Positions 1 to 4,365 of a DNA stretch of 5,628 nt are shown one piece after another. How positions within the stretch are numbered: the first letter of the stretch is position 1; each line of letters opens with the position of its first letter. The position numbers were made by a program, and so were the translations under genes. The notes below the pieces were generated by a model. That model made no database searches and was not told the DNA's origin. It was given only the letters and a program-made list of their open reading frames with translations. Source of the stretch: Flavobacteriales bacterium (GTDB lineage Bacteria > Bacteroidota > Bacteroidia > Flavobacteriales_D > Sanyastnellaceae); assembly GCA_947464885.1 (NCBI GenBank), contig CANHYZ010000165.1:1-5628 (forward strand), written 5' to 3'.

Positions 1-474
1 CGAACCATCGATAAAGCCATAATGGCGCAACAAGAAGAACAGCTGCACAGAGCTATAACCGAACATCGAACGTGGCGGATTTCCACCCGGAATGATGATG
101 TGGTTGAAACCATGCTCTTTTGAAGCCGCCAGTACTTTTCCACCGCTGGTTACACACGCAATCTCCGCCTTCTTGGCAATGGCCTCTTGCAGGGCTGCAA
201 CTGTTTCTTCCGTATCACCGCTGTAGCTACTGATGATGACCAAAGTGTTTGAATTCACGAATTCAGGCAACACGTAATCGCTGGTACACACAATCGGAAC
301 GCCGGCTTTATCAGCCACGATCTGGCTGACAATCTTACCACCGATGCCGCTTCCGCCCAGGCCGGAAATAACGATGTTGTCAATCTTTTTTGTGCATGGA
401 TTCAATGTGGCTGCGCGGCCGATCGCAAGTGCCTCGCGCAAGTGATTCGGGAATTCTTCTACCAGTTTTTTCAT
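1..474 (-). CDS. Bifunctional phosphoglucose/phosphomannose isomerase, N-terminal half (3' end outside window)
   Basis: This gene encodes a cytoplasmic SIS-domain isomerase that most likely interconverts fructose-6-phosphate with glucose-6-phosphate and mannose-6-phosphate. That links glycolysis or gluconeogenesis with nucleotide-sugar supply. The 158 visible residues begin MKKLVEEFPNHLREAL, an opening typical of Bacteroidota members. Next come a Gly-rich sugar-phosphate loop (GLGGSGIGG, about residues 38-46), the SIS Ser-rich motif (SSYSGDTEET, about 82-91) and the family signature PPRSMFGYS (about 133-141). The PPR..GY signature separates this archaeal-type PGI/PMI family from classical Pgi and from simple SIS isomerases such as KpsF or GmhA. 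Family members are about 320-350 aa, so roughly half is present; the catalytic His and Glu of the second SIS domain lie beyond the left edge. The ATG at 472-474 is chosen because the N-terminus aligns with the family there. The gene is divergent from ogt and there is no clear Shine-Dalgarno. The family call is strong; substrate preference cannot be read from this half. Confidence 0.9.
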   Translation of the reverse strand, partial: MKKLVEEFPNHLREALAIGRAATLNPCTKKIDNIVISGLGGSGIGGKIVSQIVADKAGVPIVCTSDYVLPEFVNSNTLVIISSYSGDTEETVAALQEAIAKKAEIACVTSGGKVLAASKEHGFNHIIIPGGNPPRSMFGYSSVQLFFLLRHYGFIDGS

Positions 475-500
475 GATGTTTTGTCGGTTTTAACGAAATG

Positions 501-534
501 CGAAAGTAGTGATTTCAGAACTTCCTAAAATGAA
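501..534 (-). promoter_or_regulatory. Candidate promoter of the sugar isomerase gene
   Basis: Read on the minus strand, TACTTTCG (plus 501-508) matches the Bacteroidota -7 consensus TAnnTTTG at all but one defined position. It lies 26 nt upstream of the isomerase ATG, a normal 5' UTR length. The -33 element is weak: only a TTC (plus 532-534) sits 23 nt upstream, in place of the usual TTG or TTTG. The call rests on one short motif and its position. Confidence 0.35.
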
Positions 535-538
535 CGAT

Positions 539-565
539 TTGTGAAGCCTCAATTGCCTTAATTTG
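539..565 (+). promoter_or_regulatory. Candidate promoter of ogt, possibly giving a nearly leaderless mRNA
   Basis: TTAATTTG at 558-565 matches the Bacteroidota -7 consensus TAnnTTTG with one mismatch, and TTG at 539-541 could be the -33 element. The 16-nt spacer is slightly short. The -7 box ends only 5 nt before the ogt ATG, so transcription would begin at or next to the start codon and the mRNA would be nearly leaderless. No Shine-Dalgarno is visible before this ATG, which is compatible. The motif is AT-rich and could be chance. Confidence 0.3.
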
Positions 566-570
566 ACCCC

Positions 571-1044
571 ATGCGCAAATCGGTTGTTCATTTTCAATCT
601 CCCATGGGTTGGCTTCGCATTGAAGGCCACGGTTCGATGCTTTCGCGTATCGAGTTTGTCGATGAACCTACACGAGATGATGATGACCACAACCTACACC
701 GCATACTGCACGCATTAGCCCTTTTCTTCAATGGTAATGCAACAACACTCGACGTCCCCATGCATCTTGATGGCACGCATTTTCAGCAAACCGTTTGGGA
801 AGAACTCATGCGCATTCCGTTTGCTAAAACGGTGAGCTACGAGGATGTTGCACGCCAGTTGGGCGATATCAAACTCACTCGTGCCGTTGCCTCAGCGATT
901 GCCAAAAACCCTATCGCGATTCTTATTCCATGTCACAGAGTGATTGGGAAGGATGGTACCTATGTAGGCTACAGTGGCGGTGTGCAGCGTAAGCGGTGGT
1001 TGCTCGACTTCGAGCACCAATACGTGCAACTCAGTCTGCTCTAA
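571..1044 (+). CDS. ogt: Methylated-DNA--[protein]-cysteine S-methyltransferase (O6-alkylguanine-DNA alkyltransferase)
   Basis: This is a suicide DNA-repair protein that moves the alkyl group from O6-alkylguanine (and O4-alkylthymine) in DNA onto its own cysteine. The 157 aa are normal for a single-domain Ogt without the AdaA-type N-terminal domain. Residues 1-60 form the poorly conserved N-terminal domain. From about residue 70 the C-terminal domain carries FQQTVWEELMRIPFAKTVSY, a helix-turn-helix with the likely arginine finger R104, the Asn hinge N113 (KNP), and the active site PCHRV with acceptor Cys121. GYSGG (133-137) and the conserved RWLL..E tail follow. All expected key residues are present, so it is a true transferase rather than an alkyltransferase-like protein with the Cys replaced. 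The start at 571 is the first ATG after an in-frame stop at 559-561. Its stop is only 6 bp from the stop of the convergent receptor gene. No Ada-type regulator is nearby. Confidence 0.95.
   Translation: MRKSVVHFQSPMGWLRIEGHGSMLSRIEFVDEPTRDDDDHNLHRILHALALFFNGNATTLDVPMHLDGTHFQQTVWEELMRIPFAKTVSYEDVARQLGDIKLTRAVASAIAKNPIAILIPCHRVIGKDGTYVGYSGGVQRKRWLLDFEHQYVQLSLL
1001..1016. repeat. Inverted repeat (hairpin) inside the 3' end of ogt
   Basis: TGCTCGA at 1001-1007 and TCGAGCA at 1010-1016 are perfect reverse complements. They form a GC-rich stem of 6-7 bp with a 2-4 nt loop. It is 26 nt before the end of ogt and 35 nt past the receptor stop on the other strand, so either transcript could fold it. 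Neither strand has a U-tract after it, so it is not a canonical intrinsic terminator. It also encodes part of the conserved LLDFE tail of Ogt, so protein constraint may explain it. Confidence 0.4.
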
Positions 1045-1050
1045 CAGCCA

Positions 1051-3423
1051 TCAAGGCAGTATCCATCGCAAACCAACGTACCCCATACGTCCGAAAACCG
1101 GCCCCCAAACCAACGACGCATCGAAGAAATTGGAAGTAGGATCTTCCGCTGAAATGATTGCATCGTGAATCATGAAGTTGGTGAGATTCTCTCCACCGAC
1201 ATACAACTCAAGATTTGTCCTGAATACATACGTTGCTTGAGCCATTACCTGCCAATAATCAGCTGTCCAGGTGCTGAGTGCTTCTGTAGCATGCTCATCA
1301 TGGCTGCTAATGATGAACGGAAGGCGTTTCTTGCTGACCCATTGTACCGTGGCATCGAAGCGCCATTGTGCGCCATTCGACCGCTTTCGGGTTTCGTAGG
1401 CTAGGTTAATGAAAGCACGGTGGCGATTCACCAACGGGCGATCACGCAGTCCTTGCGTGTATTGCGCGCGCGACTCCAACCAACGGTAGGCAAGCCTGCA
1501 GTCCAGTCGGCGCATCGGTGACCATTGGAATTCACCTTGAACGCTGTTGCTGAAGCTTTGGCCATCGAGGTTATACATACGCACAAAGCCCGGCGATTCA
1601 ACATCTACGACCACCTGCTGTTCAAACTGCGTCATGAAGCCATCTAGACTGAAGGTAGCCGGACGATAGAATAAATCACCTTTCCAGGTCAATAAGAGTC
1701 CTGCGTTGGTGGCCTTCTCCATATCCATTCCATAATACCCCTTGGGGTTATCACCGTCAAGGATGATTTGACGATTGGATGCCAGTATCCCGATGTTATC
1801 CATGATGAGCATCGGCGTGCGATAACCTACACCACCAACCGCCTTAATTGATAGATGGTCGTTAATGCTGTAGCGTGCGTGCAGACGAGGGGTAAACATG
1901 GCGCCGTATACGTTGTGATAATCTTCTCGGAGTCCTGCAACCAGGGTGAATTTGTCGTCTACTTTTAAGGTGTACTCAAAGAAAACACCGGGCACACGTT
2001 CTTGGCGATTCAAGGTGTAATTGTTGAAGAAAAACAACGGTTCAGTGCTCGTCAACGTATCGCGGTAATCATCGAAAACAAAGCTGAAACCGGTAGTGAA
2101 TGTATTGTGCTCATTGAGAATGCGCGAGGCGAACAGCAGATTCATTCTACCACTGCGTTGCTCGCCATTGTAGCGCCTATAACCGTAGCGTCCCTCTTGA
2201 TCGTGATATACTGCGTTGAATTGGCTACCGAAACTCTTCCAGGGTTTGTCGGGGAAAACATAACCAACTTTCGCTGAGGCTTCGTAACGGCGCGTTTGTG
2301 TATTTACACCCCAAAGCGCTGAGCGAATTTCATCGTTTGGGTCGAAGTCGAATTGTCCACCGACGTTATTCATGTTTTGATAATTCAGGGCCAATTGCGC
2401 GCCGAGCCCCTTGTGCCCGTCGAGGTGCCATTCATTCCGGAGAAGAATGTTGGAGAAGAGTGGATTATCCAGAAACCCGTCTTTGTTCATGTCAGTGCGC
2501 AGGTTCGAAAACGCACCATGCGCCAGCAGGCTTCCTTTGAGGTGATTGTGATGCTCATGCTCTGCTTCATGCTCGTGATCATGCTCACCTTCGTGATCAT
2601 GCTCGTGATCATGCTCACTTTCTACCACGACGATTTCTTCCTCACTTTCACGCTTGGGACCAAGCACCAAATTCAGCTCCGTGCGACCGCCACTGCCCGC
2701 ATAGGCGTTGAGGTGAAAACGCTCTGCTGTATCAGGATTCTTTAAGGCAACATTGATTTGACCGGCCATGCTTTCATAGCCACTTGTGATGGATCCCACA
2801 CCTTTGGTGATGTAGATGTTTTTCACCCAAGGTCCGGGAACAAAGGAAAGTCCTGAGCTACTCGATAAACCACGAACAGAGGGAATGTTGTCATAAAGCA
2901 TCTGGGTGTATTTGCCCTCCAATCCCAGCATTCGGATCTGCCTTGTGCCCGTCACCGCATCAGCAAAGGTGGCATCAACGGAAGCATTCGTTTCGAAACT
3001 TTCACTCAGGTTACAACAGGCCGCCTTGCAAAGTTCCTTTTCATTCAACACCTGGAAGAGCTGCGGATCCCGTGAATTGATGAACGTCGAAGAACGCTCA
3101 CCTACAATGTCGATGGACGATCGCACGCCTTCTGCCTCCTTCAAGGTGACGCTTAACTGCGTGCCACCGGAATACGTGATGGTATCGGACGTAAAGCCGA
3201 GATAGGAAACAACAAGTTGTGTTGCCCCCGGTGGTATACCAATGTGGAACTTCCCTAGATCGTCGGTTAGTGTGCCGCTGCGCGTACCTTTCCATACCAC
3301 TGTAGCGAACGGTAAGGGTTCCTTTTTTCCGTCATGGGATTCTCCCATCACGACACCCGAAAGGCCTTGCGCGAAAGCCTGGCCCGCGAACAGGAGGAAT
3401 AGGAGGTGTAAAATTGGTCTCAT
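1051..3423 (-). CDS. TonB-dependent outer-membrane receptor with His-rich loop, probable transition-metal receptor
   Basis: This 790-aa outer-membrane gated channel is powered by TonB-ExbB-ExbD and closes the metal module. The signal peptide is residues 1-18 (AFA before Q19). A carboxypeptidase-regulatory-like domain (about 20-98) is followed by the plug (about 105-230), with a Cys-rich signature C132, C136, C137 (ELCKAACCNLSES) and the end motif GSITSGYESMAGQINVALK. The rest is a 22-strand-type beta barrel. Residues 270-294 hold 11 histidines alternating with Asp and Glu in an early barrel loop, resembling the His-rich metal loops of ZnuD-like receptors. The chosen start gives a proper signal peptide; a longer in-frame ORF from 3537 would bury it under 38 non-conserved residues overlapping the HMA gene. 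It starts 4 nt after the HMA stop, implying coupled translation. The last residues are RWILP, not the usual C-terminal aromatic. The receptor class is certain; substrate (copper, zinc or another metal) is inferred from the loop and neighbours. Confidence 0.93.
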   Translation of the reverse strand: MRPILHLLFLLFAGQAFAQGLSGVVMGESHDGKKEPLPFATVVWKGTRSGTLTDDLGKFHIGIPPGATQLVVSYLGFTSDTITYSGGTQLSVTLKEAEGVRSSIDIVGERSSTFINSRDPQLFQVLNEKELCKAACCNLSESFETNASVDATFADAVTGTRQIRMLGLEGKYTQMLYDNIPSVRGLSSSSGLSFVPGPWVKNIYITKGVGSITSGYESMAGQINVALKNPDTAERFHLNAYAGSGGRTELNLVLGPKRESEEEIVVVESEHDHEHDHEGEHDHEHEAEHEHHNHLKGSLLAHGAFSNLRTDMNKDGFLDNPLFSNILLRNEWHLDGHKGLGAQLALNYQNMNNVGGQFDFDPNDEIRSALWGVNTQTRRYEASAKVGYVFPDKPWKSFGSQFNAVYHDQEGRYGYRRYNGEQRSGRMNLLFASRILNEHNTFTTGFSFVFDDYRDTLTSTEPLFFFNNYTLNRQERVPGVFFEYTLKVDDKFTLVAGLREDYHNVYGAMFTPRLHARYSINDHLSIKAVGGVGYRTPMLIMDNIGILASNRQIILDGDNPKGYYGMDMEKATNAGLLLTWKGDLFYRPATFSLDGFMTQFEQQVVVDVESPGFVRMYNLDGQSFSNSVQGEFQWSPMRRLDCRLAYRWLESRAQYTQGLRDRPLVNRHRAFINLAYETRKRSNGAQWRFDATVQWVSKKRLPFIISSHDEHATEALSTWTADYWQVMAQATYVFRTNLELYVGGENLTNFMIHDAIISAEDPTSNFFDASLVWGPVFGRMGYVGLRWILP
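2574..2616. repeat. Short direct repeats encoding the His-rich receptor loop
   Basis: The 13-mer CGTGATCATGCTC occurs three times without mismatch, at 2574-2586, 2592-2604 and 2604-2616; the last two share one base. Read on the minus strand, each copy encodes Glu-His-Asp-His. Offsets are 18 and 12 bp, both multiples of 3, so gain or loss of units would keep the reading frame. Degenerate relatives of the unit continue toward 2545. The embedded TGATCA makes each unit locally palindromic. This is a coding tandem repeat, not a CRISPR array: it has no spacers. Confidence 0.8.
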
Positions 3424-3427
3424 GGTC

Positions 3428-3775
3428 TTAATGTTTTTCGAGTTCGCGATACTTGCAACAACCGTGGACACGCGCGTACTGCTCATCCGTGCAGGTGCTT
3501 TTCTCCGTGTCGTAGCCGGCTTCGTTAAGAAGGACATGCAACTGTTGCTCGCTGATTTTTTTCGGCTTATAGGTCACCGTAAGCAAGTTGTTGGAAAGCG
3601 AGAAGTCGGCCTTGATGACGCCCTTGGCATCTAGCGCAGCTTCAATCGTTTGTTCGCACATGCCGCAAACACCCGCAACCCAAAAGGAAGTAGTAACAGG
3701 CTTGTTGTCGGTTTTTTGAGTATAGCCGCAAATAGAACCGGCTAGTATGATGAGGATGAGAATTGCTTTTTTCAT
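3428..3775 (-). CDS. Secreted heavy-metal-associated (HMA) domain protein
   Basis: This 115-aa exported metal-binding protein probably binds a soft metal ion (copper-type, inferred) in the periplasm and exchanges it with partners. Residues 1-20 (MKKAILILIILAGSICGYTQ) are a signal peptide; the Cys at 16 lacks a convincing lipobox, so a lipoprotein is unlikely. The HMA ferredoxin-like fold spans about 29-90. Its metal loop is GVCGMCEQTIE with C37 and C40, which keeps CxxC but not the canonical GMTCxxC: Met lies inside the pair, as in the related Bacteroidota NCGMC proteins. A C-terminal tail adds C95 and the Cys pair C106-C107 (HGCCKYRE), a feature of this subfamily. The ATG at 3773-3775 is preferred because it begins the signal peptide; an in-frame ATG at 3928 would add 51 residues of low-complexity leader. 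It sits 4 bp before the receptor start and 162 bp after the HYC_CC_PP gene. Confidence 0.9.
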   Translation of the reverse strand: MKKAILILIILAGSICGYTQKTDNKPVTTSFWVAGVCGMCEQTIEAALDAKGVIKADFSLSNNLLTVTYKPKKISEQQLHVLLNEAGYDTEKSTCTDEQYARVHGCCKYRELEKH

Positions 3776-3937
3776 TTCACAAAGTGTATGATATTGTTCT
3801 GGAGGAAGTTCGTTAATGTCGGGGCATATCTCTGCGCCGTCTGTTGCGAATGGGTTGTTCTGCACAATCGTCTTTGGCGCGATGCTGCCTGATAGCGTTG
3901 CGATGGAACGCTCTTGAGAAGCGCTCAAGAAAAGAAC
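3776..3937 (-). other. 162-bp intergenic leader upstream of the HMA gene
   Basis: This gap is long compared with the 4-bp and 17-bp gaps elsewhere in the minus-strand block. It begins with two adjoining stem-loops (listed separately) just after the HYC_CC_PP stop. Just before the HMA ATG lies TACACTTTG, which resembles the Bacteroidota -7 element with one extra base, but no convincing -33 element accompanies it. The HMA reading frame stays open through this gap, which is not very surprising over about 51 codons. No riboswitch or metal-regulator operator could be recognised. Confidence 0.5.
3894..3930 (-). repeat. Two back-to-back stem-loops after the HYC_CC_PP gene
   Basis: TCTTGAG (3912-3918) and CTCAAGA (3924-3930) form a perfect 7-bp stem with a 5-nt loop. 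AGCGTT (3894-3899) and AACGCT (3907-3912) form a perfect 6-bp stem with a 7-nt loop. The two hairpins share base 3912. On the minus-strand transcript the first begins 7 nt after the HYC_CC_PP stop. No U-run follows either, so they are poor intrinsic terminators. They could be a processing or stability element, or a weak attenuator between genes. Confidence 0.45.
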
Positions 3938-4327
3938 CTAAGCGTAAAGAATAAGGGAATGATAGAGCACGTAGCGCCGCCCTATAGGCGGTGACGAATC
4001 TTCTTGAAAAGAAAAGGAAGATTGATGTGCTGCGAAGGGTGTGTGCGCTGAAAGAACCAAAGGCGTTGTCTCCACGATGCCGGTCTGATATACCATCGAT
4101 GCTGTCGGTTCATGCGAATCGTCTACGTTGAAATCAAGATGCACATACGAACAGCAACTATTCTTTTTACAGCAATGATCAGCATCTTCGTCCGTGTGAT
4201 TACAGGAGGTCTGATCGAAAAAGTGAACGTCCGATAATTGGCCGCAGCAATAGTGCACGTGCAATTGAATCCCTGCGCTGAGCAACAGGTAACAACCCAC
4301 CATGATTATGCCTAACCAACGTTTCAT
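3938..4327 (-). CDS. HYC_CC_PP family Cys/His-rich small protein
   Basis: This 129-aa protein is recognised as the HYC_CC_PP type, named for three motifs, all visible here: HYCC at residues 25-28, Cys pairs at 52-53 and 58-59, and a C-terminal PP at 113-114 followed by an aromatic/hydrophobic tail (YVLYHSLILYA). A hydrophobic stretch at about 5-21 acts as signal peptide or membrane anchor. H23, H25, C27, C28, C42, H44, H51, C52, C53, C58, C59 and H63 are packed into about 40 residues, which suggests metal binding. As I recall, the family occurs in Bacteroidota beside HMA-domain proteins and TonB-dependent receptors, as it does here; its biochemical role is not established to my knowledge. The start at 4327 is the ATG that directly begins the signal sequence. 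The gene lies 17 bp downstream of the glycosyltransferase and has a candidate promoter of its own. Family call good; metal binding inferred. Confidence 0.85.
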   Translation of the reverse strand: MKRWLGIIMVGCYLLLSAGIQLHVHYCCGQLSDVHFFDQTSCNHTDEDADHCCKKNSCCSYVHLDFNVDDSHEPTASMVYQTGIVETTPLVLSAHTPFAAHQSSFSFQEDSSPPIGRRYVLYHSLILYA

Positions 4328-4333
4328 TCAACA

Positions 4334-4365
4334 CGAAGATAGGGCTAGTTTAGGGCAAACACCAA
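4334..4365 (-). promoter_or_regulatory. Candidate promoter of the metal module
   Basis: On the minus strand, TATCTTCG (plus 4334-4341) matches TAnnTTTG with one mismatch. TTG (plus 4363-4365) lies 21 nt upstream, inside the usual Bacteroidota spacing. The -7 box ends 6 nt before the HYC_CC_PP ATG, so the mRNA would be nearly leaderless. The site overlaps the 3' end of the glycosyltransferase gene, which would let the metal genes be transcribed independently. Motif evidence only. Confidence 0.3.

Noticed and set aside
490..690. Minus-strand ORF of 66 aa across the divergent intergenic region and ogt start.
   Set aside because: It overlaps ogt antisense, covers the candidate promoters and shows no recognisable domain.
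1076..1090. Perfect 5-bp inverted repeat ACGTA/TACGT after the ogt stop.
   Set aside because: The stem is short, has no U-tract, and lies within the conserved receptor C-terminus; too weak for a terminator.
2574..2616. Possible CRISPR-like array in the short repeats.
   Set aside because: Repeats are 13 bp, nearly contiguous, without spacers, and fully explained by EHDH codons.
2353..2745. Plus-strand ORF of 130 aa with an apparently hydrophobic Met/Leu/Val-rich stretch.
   Set aside because: It is the antisense of the His-rich loop of the receptor; the hydrophobic look comes from reading the EHDH repeat codons backwards.
3424..3537. N-terminal extension of the receptor to an ATG at 3537.
   Set aside because: It would overlap the HMA gene and place 38 basic, non-conserved residues before a clear signal peptide.
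3242..3634. Plus-strand ORF of 130 aa spanning the receptor start and the HMA gene end.
   Set aside because: It is antisense to two well-supported genes and resembles no family.
3801..3917. Plus-strand 33-codon ORF (3816-3917) preceded by GGAGGAAG at 7-nt spacing.
   Set aside because: Bacteroidota rarely rely on Shine-Dalgarno sequences, the peptide is unrecognisable, and there is no promoter evidence; probably chance within the HMA leader.
3776..3928. N-terminal extension of the HMA protein to an ATG at 3928.
   Set aside because: It would place 51 residues before a textbook signal peptide, and the region contains two hairpins.
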